From: Acidobacteriota bacterium
GTDB lineage: Bacteria > Acidobacteriota > Vicinamibacteria > Marinacidobacterales > Marinacidobacteraceae
Direction: 5' to 3'
NCBI GenBank assembly: GCA_022820545.1
Contig: JAJEFG010000080.1
Span: 1-45,999 of the forward strand
Length of the DNA stretch: 45,999 nt
Positions 33,042-41,300 of this stretch are shown here, one piece after another. Below the pieces are notes generated by a model. It was not told the origin of the DNA. It did not search any database and worked only from the letters and a program-made list of their open reading frames with translations. The position numbers and the translations under genes are program-made. Each line of letters opens with the position of its first letter. Positions within the stretch are counted from its first letter, which is position 1.

Positions 33042-36000
33042 TCAGAACCCGAGAAGCTGGTCGAGCGTCGCCAGACGCCCGTTCGCGAGCACCGCGCGCA
33101 CCCGCCGCAGGTTCGAGATGTCGTCGAGTGGATTGCCTTCGAGCAGCACCAGGTCGGCGAGGGCGCCCGGCGCGATGACGCCCAGCTCCCCGGCCAGACC
33201 CAGCGCTTCCGCGGCCGTCGCGGTGGCGGCCCGGAGCGCTCCGGCGGGCCCGAGCCCGGCCTCCGACAACTGCTCGATCTCGACGATGAACCCGAGTCCG
33301 TAGGGAACGATCGGGGTGTCCGTCCCCGCGATGACACGGCCGCCCGCATCCGCGATGGACGTGACCGTTTCCCACATGGGGCGCATCAGGGACAGCCCGC
33401 GCGCGATCTGGGCCTCGCGGTCGTCCGCGGGCTCCCGTGGCGCGGTGAGCGAGGAAGCGAGCCAGGCGGGAAACGCCCGGATCCGGCGGTCGGAGGAAAC
33501 GAGGTCGGGCTCGCGGGCAAGCGCCAGGTCCCAGCCGCCGTAGATGAGCATCGTCGGGGTGAAGAACACTCCCGACTCGGCGATGAGGACCCGGACGTCC
33601 TCGTAGGAGCGGCCGAGGTCGGTCATCTTCGGCGAGAAGCCCCGCCGCGACGTGCCCTTGACGTGTTCGAGGCCGTTCACGCCGTAGCGGACCGCCGGAT
33701 ACAGCTCGTGGGAGGTCACGAAGGCGCCGAAACGCTGCGCCCGGCGGATCGCGTCCCGCTGGGACTCGTCGTCGAGCCGGACGTAGGTCTTGACGACGTC
33801 GTAGTCCAGCTCCCTGGCGAGTCGAAGCACCACGTCCCTTTCCTGCCCGGTCGAGAGCGCCGCGGCGCCCGGGTAGTAGATGCGGGTGCCGTCGAGCGTG
33901 GCGCCGGTGAGGAAGATCCGCGGCCCTACCCGCAACCCGGCCAGAATCGCCTCCCGCTCCTCCACCACCCGGTAGGTCGCCGCCGCGGGGACCCGGAGCG
34001 ACGTCACCCCATAGGCGAGATGGGCCCGGCCGAAACGGTTGCCGAACGCGGGGCTCATCAGGTGCGTGTGCATCTCGATCAGGCCGGGGATGACGGTCGC
34101 CCCGTCGCCCCGCACCACCCGCATCTCTTCGGGCGGCGCCTCGGCAGCCGGTGTTACCGAAACGATGCGTCCGGCCTCGATCAGGATGTCCCGGCCCGGA
34201 AGCACCTCGCCCGCCTCCACGTCGAGCACCGCGACGTCATGGATGAGGAGGGTGCCGGACGCGGGCGCAACCTCGAACTCATGCCGCAGGCGGATCGTTT
34301 CCGACCCGCTGCCGTCGGCGGCGATGCGCACCACGTCGGCGCCCGAGACGGCGACGATCCCGGTCCCGTCGGCGGTCCATGCCGGGAAGTCCACCGGGCC
34401 TTCGAAGATGGTCTCCGGAGATCCGGCCGGAACGCCGGCGGCGTCCAGCCCGAGAACGGCAAGCCCTCCACCGAGGGCGAACGCGAGCCGGGACCCGTCG
34501 GGCGAGAACACCGGGCCGTCGGAGTCGCGGGTGCCGAAACTGGCCGCGGGCTCATCGAGGAACCGGGTCTCGCCGCTGCTCGCGGCAACGAGCGCGATCC
34601 GGTTCCGTCCTTCCCGGTAGCGGGAGGAATACGGGACCAGGCTCGCGAGCGCGACGGTTTCGCCATCGGGCGACCAACTGGGCATCCCCGCGCCCCGCCG
34701 GGCGGTATAGACGGGCCGTTCCTCCTGCGCCGCGTCCAGACCCGTGTCGAGGTCGCGGCTCGTTACGCGGAGGTTTCCCCGTTCGTCGAGCCAGGCGATG
34801 CGGGTTCCGTCACGGGTCACCGCCGGACTCACCTCGGCGCCGAGCCGGGCGGTGAGCTGGGTGAGCCCCGCGCCGGGTCCCGAACCGAGCCGCTTTTCCC
34901 AGATGTCCATCGTCCCGCCGCGATCGCTCGCGAAGAGCACGCTCGCTCCGTCGGGCAACCACACCGGGTCGGTGTCGAGCCAGGTGTCGCGGGTCAGCGG
35001 AAGCGGGGCCTCGGAACCGTCGAGCGGGGCGGTCCAGATATCCCCGAGGGCGGCGTAGAGGAGCCGGGTCCCGTCCGGACTGATGCTCGGCCGGATGATC
35101 CCCCGGACCGGAAGCGTCTCGTCCGACTCGGTACGGATCCTGCCGCGGCGCTCGGGTGGACGGCGGACGCCCAGCTCGGCCGACATCGGAACAGGTTCGG
35201 CGACCGCCGCGGCGCTCTCCCCCGCCTCGGCGCCCTCCGGGGGAAGCCCCACCCCGAGCCGCCGGATTTCCCCGTCGCCGGTATAGAGGAGGGTTTCGTC
35301 ATCCAGCCACTGGGGCCGGAACGGGAACAGGTCCTCGCCGGCTCCGGTGAGGACTCGCGGGGCGGCGGGCTCGTCTTCGTCGACCGGGTCGGATCCCTCC
35401 GTCGCCGCCGCGAGGGGCGCGAGCACCCACTCGCTGGCGGTTCCGATATCGAACCGGCTTCCCATCAGGGTGAGGCCCTCGTACTGGAGACGCCGGAACA
35501 CCACCTGCGATCCGTCCGGACTCACCGCCGGAGCGGCGACGTTGCCTTCGCTTCCGGGCACGGCGACGGGAACGGCGCCGGCCTCCAGCGAGAGCCGCTG
35601 CACCGCCCCGTCCGCCTCGCCCTCGGGAGTCGCCACGAAGACGACGCCCTCGCCGTCCGGGGTCCAGGCGGGCTGGGACTCGTTCCCGAGACTGCTGGTG
35701 ACCGGCGTCACCTCCCCGCTCTCCACCTCCAGAATCCAGATGTCGTAGCTCCCCGCGCGATCCGAGGAGAAGGCGATCCGGGCGCCGTCGGGAGACCACG
35801 CCGGCTCGCGGTCATCGAAGCCGGTACCGGTGAGCTGCTCGGGCTGCCCCCCGAGGGCCAGTTGCCAGATGTCCCAGGTTCCCGCCCGGTACGACTGGTA
35901 CGCCACGCGGCCGCCCTCGGGATGGAAGTCGGGCAGCCGGTCGTCGCCGAGACCGTCGGTGAGCGCCTCGGCGGAACCGCCGGCCGCCGGCAGCAACCAC

Positions 36001-36158
36001 AGGGTCCCCTGCAGGTCCATGACCAGTTGCTCGCCGTCCGGCGACGCCGCAACGGCAAAGTTCGTCCCCTCCGTAACCTGGACCATCCGCTCGGCGTTTT
36101 CCTGAGCCCCGGCGGGGGCAACGCCGAAAGCGAGCAGAAGGAGCGGCAGGCGCCTCAT
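33042..36158 (-). CDS. Secreted TolB-propeller/amidohydrolase fusion protein
   Basis: 1038 residues with an N-terminal signal peptide (LPLLLLAFGVAPAGAQ). About 600 residues of WD40/TolB-like beta-propeller repeats follow (SPDGEQLV, SPDGARIAFSSDRAGSYDIW, WLPDGASVLFASDRGGTMDIW). The C-terminal amidohydrolase domain is related to imidazolonepropionase: VIPGLIEMHTHL (HxH metal ligands), TSHELYPAVRYGVNGLEHVKG and VIAGTDTPI (metal Asp). Similar fusions are taken to be periplasmic peptidase- or dipeptidase-like hydrolases of unknown substrate. It lies 73 bp downstream of the oxygenase gene, same strand, so co-transcription is possible. Confidence 0.88.
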   Translation of the reverse strand: MRRLPLLLLAFGVAPAGAQENAERMVQVTEGTNFAVAASPDGEQLVMDLQGTLWLLPAAGGSAEALTDGLGDDRLPDFHPEGGRVAYQSYRAGTWDIWQLALGGQPEQLTGTGFDDREPAWSPDGARIAFSSDRAGSYDIWILEVESGEVTPVTSSLGNESQPAWTPDGEGVVFVATPEGEADGAVQRLSLEAGAVPVAVPGSEGNVAAPAVSPDGSQVVFRRLQYEGLTLMGSRFDIGTASEWVLAPLAAATEGSDPVDEDEPAAPRVLTGAGEDLFPFRPQWLDDETLLYTGDGEIRRLGVGLPPEGAEAGESAAAVAEPVPMSAELGVRRPPERRGRIRTESDETLPVRGIIRPSISPDGTRLLYAALGDIWTAPLDGSEAPLPLTRDTWLDTDPVWLPDGASVLFASDRGGTMDIWEKRLGSGPGAGLTQLTARLGAEVSPAVTRDGTRIAWLDERGNLRVTSRDLDTGLDAAQEERPVYTARRGAGMPSWSPDGETVALASLVPYSSRYREGRNRIALVAASSGETRFLDEPAASFGTRDSDGPVFSPDGSRLAFALGGGLAVLGLDAAGVPAGSPETIFEGPVDFPAWTADGTGIVAVSGADVVRIAADGSGSETIRLRHEFEVAPASGTLLIHDVAVLDVEAGEVLPGRDILIEAGRIVSVTPAAEAPPEEMRVVRGDGATVIPGLIEMHTHLMSPAFGNRFGRAHLAYGVTSLRVPAAATYRVVEEREAILAGLRVGPRIFLTGATLDGTRIYYPGAAALSTGQERDVVLRLARELDYDVVKTYVRLDDESQRDAIRRAQRFGAFVTSHELYPAVRYGVNGLEHVKGTSRRGFSPKMTDLGRSYEDVRVLIAESGVFFTPTMLIYGGWDLALAREPDLVSSDRRIRAFPAWLASSLTAPREPADDREAQIARGLSLMRPMWETVTSIADAGGRVIAGTDTPIVPYGLGFIVEIEQLSEAGLGPAGALRAATATAAEALGLAGELGVIAPGALADLVLLEGNPLDDISNLRRVRAVLANGRLATLDQLLGF

Positions 36159-36231
36159 CGCCGCCGATCCTAGCAGCGTGCCGGCGCCGTCCCTCTGCGC
36201 AAACCCTTGCCGCGAGGAACCTCCAACCGGG

Positions 36232-37434
36232 CTAGCTCCGCTGCAGCACTCCCTCTCTGACCAGCCTCCGCGCGAGCGTCAGCTTTCCGTCGGCATCCAG
36301 GCAGTCCGGCAGATCCCGAACGGCGAACTCGTCCTGGGCAGTTGTCACGAAGTCAACCGCTGGCCACACCCCGGCCGGCAGACGCAGCTCCCGGCCGCAA
36401 AAGCGGAGGAAACACGACTCGCCTTCGATCGCGGCCTCGGTCAGCAACCCTGCCCGCCGCCGCAGACGCGAACCGAGAGTCAGGGGCTCCGGGTCGAACC
36501 GCTGGCTGAAGAGGTCGGTGAAGAGCGGTACGCCGGTGGCCAGCACTTCGTCGGTGAAGCGGCGCCACACAACCTCCGGGTCGAACCGGGACCGCACGGA
36601 ATCCAGCTTCTCGCCGAGCAGACGCTCCCGCTCCGCAGCGGGAAACCCCTCGCGGGCGAAGCCGGGGGGCAGATTCCGGCGCAGCGACTCGTCGTCAAGC
36701 GCGGCCGCGGAAACGCTCTCGACGAGGAACTCGGCCCAGGTGAACGCCGTGAGTCCGAGCGTGACGTGGAGTGACGGCTCGCCCGTCGAGCGGGCGGCGT
36801 GCATCAGGCCGCGCGGCAGGTAGACGGCGCTGCCCGGGCCGAGTTCGAACTCCTCGCTGAGCTCGCCGGGACATGTGCCGCGCCGGAAGCGCTGGCCCCG
36901 GAGCGGCAGTTTCACCTTGGTGTCGAAGATGGACCAGCGCTTCGTACCGCTGATCTGCAGGACGAACACGTCGTGCGTGTCCCAGTGCGCGTTGAATCCC
37001 TGCGCGTCCGGGGGCGTGAGATACACGTTCGCCTGGACCCGGGACGAGAAAGCGCGTCCCAGTCCGGAGCACAACCGGGCGAGGGTGGGGACGCGCCTTT
37101 GAAGCTGGTTGAAGATGACGGTCGCGCCGCCGTCGAAGTGCCTCGCAACCTCGAGTGGCTGGACCCGGCCGTTCTTCGTGTACTCGCGGCGCGCGACGTC
37201 GCCGTCGTTCCGCACCAACTGGATGTCCTCCCGGCCGGCTGCGTGGGTGCCCAGCACGATGTCGAGGTCGCCGAACGAAAGAAGCTCCTCGTAGCAGGGA
37301 GACGGTTCACGCCGGATGTGACAGAGCCGCCGCTCGTAGTAGTCGCGCTCGAACTCCGCGGCCGACAGCGGATCGATCAGCCAGGCGTACCAGTCCCGGC
37401 CGCCTGCGGTCTGTCGCGAGGAGTGGTCCTCCAT
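36232..37434 (-). CDS. JmjC/cupin_4-type Fe(II)/2-oxoglutarate oxygenase
   Basis: 400 residues resembling the cupin_4 ribosomal-oxygenase group (YcfD/RoxA, NO66, MINA53). An N-terminal helical part precedes the double-stranded beta-helix. FNAHWDTHDVFVLQISGTKRW carries H150 and D152 of the metal triad and K165 as a probable 2-oxoglutarate or substrate residue. VYLPRGLMHAARST supplies H212. A dimerisation helix region and a C-terminal winged-helix-like end (FAVRDLPDCLDADGKLTLARRLVREGVL) follow, as in YcfD. Known members hydroxylate Arg or His in ribosomal proteins. Here the gene is divergent from an Asp-rich repeat peptide, which suggests a dedicated protein substrate; this is inference. Start ATG 37434, weak ribosome binding site. 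YcfD-type action on a ribosomal protein remains the main alternative. Confidence 0.85.
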   Translation of the reverse strand: MEDHSSRQTAGGRDWYAWLIDPLSAAEFERDYYERRLCHIRREPSPCYEELLSFGDLDIVLGTHAAGREDIQLVRNDGDVARREYTKNGRVQPLEVARHFDGGATVIFNQLQRRVPTLARLCSGLGRAFSSRVQANVYLTPPDAQGFNAHWDTHDVFVLQISGTKRWSIFDTKVKLPLRGQRFRRGTCPGELSEEFELGPGSAVYLPRGLMHAARSTGEPSLHVTLGLTAFTWAEFLVESVSAAALDDESLRRNLPPGFAREGFPAAERERLLGEKLDSVRSRFDPEVVWRRFTDEVLATGVPLFTDLFSQRFDPEPLTLGSRLRRRAGLLTEAAIEGESCFLRFCGRELRLPAGVWPAVDFVTTAQDEFAVRDLPDCLDADGKLTLARRLVREGVLQRS

Positions 37435-37476
37435 CAGGTGAGCGCCGCGCGGGGCGTCCAGGCCTTCCCTGTCGGG

Positions 37477-37505
37477 TTGACGCGTCTGGCAGGCATGACT
37501 ACGAT
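37477..37505 (+). promoter_or_regulatory. Promoter of the Asp-rich peptide gene
   Basis: TTGACG (37477-37482), a 17-bp spacer and TACGAT (37500-37505) form a good sigma-70-type promoter. Transcription would begin near 37512, about 34 nt before the ATG at 37546. It lies in the space shared with the divergent oxygenase gene. Confidence 0.7.
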
Positions 37506-37533
37506 GATGACACTCGGTTTCATCTTAATCCTT

Positions 37534-37540
37534 GGGAGAG
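37534..37540 (+). promoter_or_regulatory. Ribosome binding site deciding the peptide start
   Basis: GGGAGAG lies 5 nt before the ATG at 37546. It favours this start over the ATGs at 37495 and just after, which overlap or precede the -10 element. Confidence 0.65.
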
Positions 37541-37545
37541 CCGCC

Positions 37546-37818
37546 ATGCGTAACCCGGAAGCCCGGGAATCCGCTCCGCACGTCCTGGAATCGCCCCTGC
37601 CGCTAACCGACGCCGACATCACCTCGGTCCCGGTCGATCGCCGTTCCTATCTGCGTCGGGCGGTCGGGAACGGCCCGCTGGTGGCGGGCTCCGCTTCGAC
37701 TGATTCCGACGGTAGCGACGCCGCTCCGGCCGATTCCGACGGCGGCGACGCCAGTCCGGCGGACTCCGACGGGTCCGACGCCGATTCCGACGGCGGCGAC
37801 CCGAACGGCTACCGGTAG
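37546..37818 (+). CDS. Asp-rich repeat peptide, candidate substrate of the oxygenase
   Basis: 90 residues, no family recognised. Residues 1-31 are polar and leader-like. RRSYLRR (32-38) is followed by a weak hydrophobic stretch AVGNGPLVAGSA (39-50), together resembling a Tat-type signal or a recognition segment. Residues 53-90 hold four repeats (DSDGSD 53-58, DSDGGD 63-68, DSDGSD 73-78, DSDGGD 80-85) separated by AxPA linkers, and the protein ends DPNGYR. There are 12 Asp in the last 38 residues, and no Cys. The gene has its own promoter and ribosome binding site, is divergent from the JmjC-type oxygenase and is followed by a lipoprotein hydrolase. It could be a ribosomally made, hydroxylated peptide or a small calcium-binding secreted protein (DxDG motifs). 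The repeat DNA units are 30, 30 and 21 nt. Confidence 0.7.
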   Translation: MRNPEARESAPHVLESPLPLTDADITSVPVDRRSYLRRAVGNGPLVAGSASTDSDGSDAAPADSDGGDASPADSDGSDADSDGGDPNGYR

Positions 37819-37938
37819 CGGTCCCTCAGGAGGGGCGCACGCTCCTCCGACCCGAGCCCCGCGCCGGCGAGCGGGTTGCCGGCCTCCTTCGGTCCTGGCC
37901 GACGCGCATCGGAGGCCGGCCCGATCCCTGAAGGCGGC

Positions 37939-39171
37939 ATGACTTCGCCGGGTATCGTTGCCGGCGGCATGATGTTCCTCCGCTGTCTCCTCCCCCGGAC
38001 CAACCGTTGCCGCGCGGTCCTGCTCCTGTTCGCCGTCGGGTTCGCCGGTTGTGCGGCCACCCCGGATCCCGAGCCTCCTCCAACCGTGTCGGAGGCGGCT
38101 ACGGCGGCCGCCGGCGAGATTCGCCGCGTCATCGAAGAGGACGGGCGCGGCGGCGCCGCCTTCGGCATCGTGGTGGCCGGGGAAACGGTCGTCGCGGAAG
38201 GCTTCGGGTTCGCTGACACCGAAGGCGAGACGCCGGCCCGGGCCGACCACCTGTACCGGATCGGCTCCATCACCAAGCCGGTCACCGCGATGGCCATGCT
38301 GCGGCTCGTTCACCTGGAAGAGGCCCGGTTCGGCGATCCGGTCACCGAGTTCGTCCCGGAGCTCGCGGAGGTGGAAAACCCCTATTCGTGGACCCCCGGC
38401 CCCAGCATCTTCCAGCTCGCGACGATGACCGCGGGGCTCGCCCGGGAGCCCCGGAACCTCCCGCGCTACCTGGTGGGTGCTCCCCAGGACTGGCTCGACA
38501 CCGCGCTCCGGGCGCTCGCTGAGGTCTCGTTCGAGTACGAGCCCGGGACCCGCTACCAGTACTCCAACATCGGCTACGCGATGCTCGGCGCCGCCGTGGA
38601 GCGGGCCGCCGGCGAGCCCTTCATGGACCACGTCAGGGACAACCTCCTGGCTCCGCTCGGGATGGAATCGAGCACCTTCTTCCCCGTCCCGCAGCTTGAA
38701 GAGCGGATCGCCGAGGGGGTCACCGTGACGGACGACGGCAGCCTCGACGCCGAGACGCCGGCGCGGGAACACGCGGGACGCGGCTACAAGGTGCCGAACG
38801 GCGCGCTCTATTCGACGGTGGAGGACCTCGGCGTGTTCCTGCGGTTCCTGACCGGAATGGAGGGGGAGCCCTTCGACGGGGTGATCCCCGCGAGCGTCCG
38901 GCAGGACAACCTGACGAAGGCGTTCGCCACCGGGGACCTCGCGAGCGGCTACGGGTTCGGCTTCATGTCCCGCCGCGTCGACGGCGCGGACGGCGACCCG
39001 TTCACCGCCTACGGCCACGGGGGAAGCGTGGCCGGGTACCGGGCGGCGGCCTGGATCGAGCCGGAAACCGACGCCGCGGTGATCCTGCTCCGGAACGTGG
39101 GGGGCGACGGGCTGAACCTGTCGGAGCTGTCGCTCGCGGCGCTCGCGGAGGTGGTGGCGGCCCTCCGCTGA
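37939..39171 (+). CDS. Lipoprotein serine hydrolase of the beta-lactamase class C family
   Basis: 410 residues from the ATG at 37939 (GAAGG ribosome binding site 4 bp upstream); the ATG at 37969 gives a more typical signal peptide. The lipobox is LLLFAVGFAGC. The PF00144 catalytic motifs are present: RIGSITKPVTAMAML (SxxK, nucleophile Ser), YQYSNIGYAMLG (YxN) and YGHGGSVAGYR (HxG). The family includes class C beta-lactamases, D-aminopeptidases and esterases, and the substrate cannot be told. Anchored outside the cytoplasm, it lies between the Asp-rich peptide and a DAACS symporter on the same strand. Confidence 0.88.
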   Translation: MTSPGIVAGGMMFLRCLLPRTNRCRAVLLLFAVGFAGCAATPDPEPPPTVSEAATAAAGEIRRVIEEDGRGGAAFGIVVAGETVVAEGFGFADTEGETPARADHLYRIGSITKPVTAMAMLRLVHLEEARFGDPVTEFVPELAEVENPYSWTPGPSIFQLATMTAGLAREPRNLPRYLVGAPQDWLDTALRALAEVSFEYEPGTRYQYSNIGYAMLGAAVERAAGEPFMDHVRDNLLAPLGMESSTFFPVPQLEERIAEGVTVTDDGSLDAETPAREHAGRGYKVPNGALYSTVEDLGVFLRFLTGMEGEPFDGVIPASVRQDNLTKAFATGDLASGYGFGFMSRRVDGADGDPFTAYGHGGSVAGYRAAAWIEPETDAAVILLRNVGGDGLNLSELSLAALAEVVAALR

Positions 39172-39196
39172 GCCGCGCGTCCGCCGCCTCTCCCCG

Positions 39197-40420
39197 GTGC
39201 CCCGAATCCCCCGGATCTCGCTGGCCTGGTGGATCCTCATCGGGATGGCCGGGGGCGTCGCCCTCGGCCTTGCCGCGCCGCACTGGGCCGAGCGCATCGA
39301 GTTCCTGAGCACCCTGTTCCTGCGGCTGATCCGGTCGATCATCGCTCCCGTGCTGGTGGGGGTCCTGATCCGGGCGATCGCGGGCGCCGGGTCGATGGGC
39401 GCGCTGGGGCGGCTGGGCTGGAAGTCGGTGGTCGCCTTCGAGATCGCCACCACCCTCGCCCTGCTGCTCGGCTGGTTCAGCGTGGCGGCCACCCGGCCCG
39501 GCGATGGCCTGTCCCTCGGCGGGGCGTCCGGGGTGGACCTCCCGGAGCCGGCGGGGTTCGTGGATGCGCTGCAGAACGCGGTTCCGACGAGCATCGTGGA
39601 CGCCCTGGCGCGGGGCGACGTGCTGCAGATCGTAGTGTTCTGCTTCGTCTTCGGGATCGCGTGCCTCTCGGTGGGCAAGAAGGCCCGGCCGGTGGTGGAC
39701 TTCGCGGACGCGCTTGCGGAGGTCGCGTTCCGCTACACCGACTACGTCATGTACCTGGCGCCCCTGGCGGTATTCGCGGCGGCCGCGAACGCGATCGCGG
39801 GCGGCGGGGCCGCCGGCCTCGAGGGCCTCGCCGAGTTCACCGCCGTCGCCTGGCTGGCGCAGGGTTTCTTCCTCCTCGTGGTGCTGGCGGGAGGCCTGTT
39901 CGTCTGCGGCATCCCGCTGCGGCGGTTCGCGCGTTTCATGCGCGAGCCGTTCCTGGTGGGTTTCGCAACCACTTCGAGCGCCGCCGCCCTGCCGCAGACG
40001 CTCGAGAACCTGCAGCGGTTCGGGGTGCCGCGACGCATCCTCGGAGTCGTGACGCCGCTGAGCCTGAGCCTGAACATGAACGGCAGCACGATCCACCTGG
40101 GGATGGCCACCCTGTTCATCGCGCAGGCGGCCGGGGTCCACCTCTCGTGGGAGCAGGCGGCGATCATCCTGCTGACCCTGAAGGTGACGAGCAAGGGGGT
40201 GGCGGGGATCCCGCGCGCCAACTTCGTGATCCTCGCGGCGGTGTTCGAGGGGCATGGCCTTCCCATGGAAGGACTCGGCATCCTGCTGGGGATCGACGCG
40301 CTGATCGACCCGATCCGCACGAGCACGAACGTCGCGAGCCACTGTTCCGCCCCGGCGGTGGTGGCGCGCTGGGAGGACCCCGGGTTCGCGCGGCCCGGGA
40401 CACCGGCCGCGGCCGGCTGA
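39197..40420 (+). CDS. Dicarboxylate/amino acid:cation symporter (DAACS family)
   Basis: A 407-residue polytopic inner-membrane carrier. Hairpin 1 is TTSSAAALPQTLENLQRFG, the TM7 motif is NMNGSTIHLG (NMDGT in homologues), and hairpin 2 is KGVAGIPRANFVIL. TM8 reads GIDALIDPIRTSTNVASHCSA. TM8 keeps the DxxR pair that binds acidic substrates and the Asn of the NxxxD Na+ site, but the Asp four residues on is His. This resembles the substitution seen in proton-coupled GltP-type members more than in Na+-coupled ones. Likely substrates are Asp, Glu or C4-dicarboxylates. The start is GTG at 39197, 25 bp after the hydrolase gene. Confidence 0.9.
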   Translation: MPRIPRISLAWWILIGMAGGVALGLAAPHWAERIEFLSTLFLRLIRSIIAPVLVGVLIRAIAGAGSMGALGRLGWKSVVAFEIATTLALLLGWFSVAATRPGDGLSLGGASGVDLPEPAGFVDALQNAVPTSIVDALARGDVLQIVVFCFVFGIACLSVGKKARPVVDFADALAEVAFRYTDYVMYLAPLAVFAAAANAIAGGGAAGLEGLAEFTAVAWLAQGFFLLVVLAGGLFVCGIPLRRFARFMREPFLVGFATTSSAAALPQTLENLQRFGVPRRILGVVTPLSLSLNMNGSTIHLGMATLFIAQAAGVHLSWEQAAIILLTLKVTSKGVAGIPRANFVILAAVFEGHGLPMEGLGILLGIDALIDPIRTSTNVASHCSAPAVVARWEDPGFARPGTPAAAG

Positions 40421-40444
40421 GCCCGTCAGCCCACCCCGGGCCGG

Positions 40445-41266
40445 CTACCGGGCGAGGAGGCGCCGGGCCTGGCGGAGGTGCAGTTCCTCCAGCAGTTCGC
40501 CGTCGAGTTCGACGACCGCAACGCCGCGCGCGGCGGCGTCCTCCATGACGGAAACGACGCGTTCCGCCCAGGCGCGTTCCTCCGGCGTGGGCGCGAAGGC
40601 TTCGTGGATGACGGGGATCTGCGCCGGGTGGACGGCGGACATGCCGTCGAAGCCCATTTCCGCGGCGTGGCGGGCGCTCCGGCGCAGCCCTTCCAGGTCG
40701 CGGAAGGCGAACCAGGGCGCGTCCCAGGCGTGGACCCCGGCGGCGCGCGCGGCGAGCAGAATCCGCTGCCGGACGAAATCCAGCTCGGACTCACCCGGCC
40801 GCATCCGGGCGCCAATGCTCAGCCGGTAGTCGGCGGACCCGAACACGAGACCTTCCACGCCGGGTACCCGGGCAAGGTCGAAGACGTTCGCGGCACCGGG
40901 CGCGGTTTCGATCATCAGCCAGAGGGGCGTCGTCCGGCCCAGCACGTCTCGAGCCACCCGGACAGTCTCACCGGATTCGGCCTTGGGCAGGAGGACGGCA
41001 TCGAATCCGGCGGTGGCGGCTGCTTCAAGGTCGGCGTGGCCGCCGGAGCCTTCCGGAGGGTTGGTCCGGAGCCCGACGACCGCACCGGCGCCGGCCGCCG
41101 CGGCCCGGGATCCCTGAAGGCGTTCCCGCGCGGCATTCTTGTGCGACGGGTGGACGCCGTCCTCGAGGTCGAGCACCACGATGTCCGCGCCCCGGGTGGC
41201 GGCCTTCGCGACCATTCGCTCGCTGGAGGCGGGCACGTAGAGGAGCGAGCGAAGCGGGCGCGACAC
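40445..41266 (-). CDS. CitE-like CoA ester lyase (HpcH/HpaI aldolase family)
   Basis: 273 residues from the GTG at 41266 (SRPLRSLLYVPASSERM), chosen because the longer frame above it runs through a repeat element. VVLDLEDGVHPSHKN binds Mg (Glu and Asp), NPPEGSGGHADLEAAATAG and LLPKAESGETV follow, then LWLMIETAPGAANVFDLARV, GLVFGSADYRLSIG and AVHPAQIPVIHEAF. The family cleaves citryl-, malyl- or citramalyl-CoA esters; the substrate is not fixed here. It converges on the symporter gene, with 24 bp between the stops. Confidence 0.9.
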   Translation of the reverse strand: MSRPLRSLLYVPASSERMVAKAATRGADIVVLDLEDGVHPSHKNAARERLQGSRAAAAGAGAVVGLRTNPPEGSGGHADLEAAATAGFDAVLLPKAESGETVRVARDVLGRTTPLWLMIETAPGAANVFDLARVPGVEGLVFGSADYRLSIGARMRPGESELDFVRQRILLAARAAGVHAWDAPWFAFRDLEGLRRSARHAAEMGFDGMSAVHPAQIPVIHEAFAPTPEERAWAERVVSVMEDAAARGVAVVELDGELLEELHLRQARRLLAR

Positions 41267-41300
41267 CTGGCCGAGTATCCCATCCCGCTGGACGACGCGG

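Noticed and set aside
37495-37545. Upstream ATG start giving a hydrophobic N terminus (MTTMMTLGFILILG) for the Asp-rich peptide
   Set aside because: The -10 element overlaps this ATG and GGGAGAG favours the ATG at 37546. If transcription began further upstream, this start would add a signal-like segment, so it stays a minor alternative.
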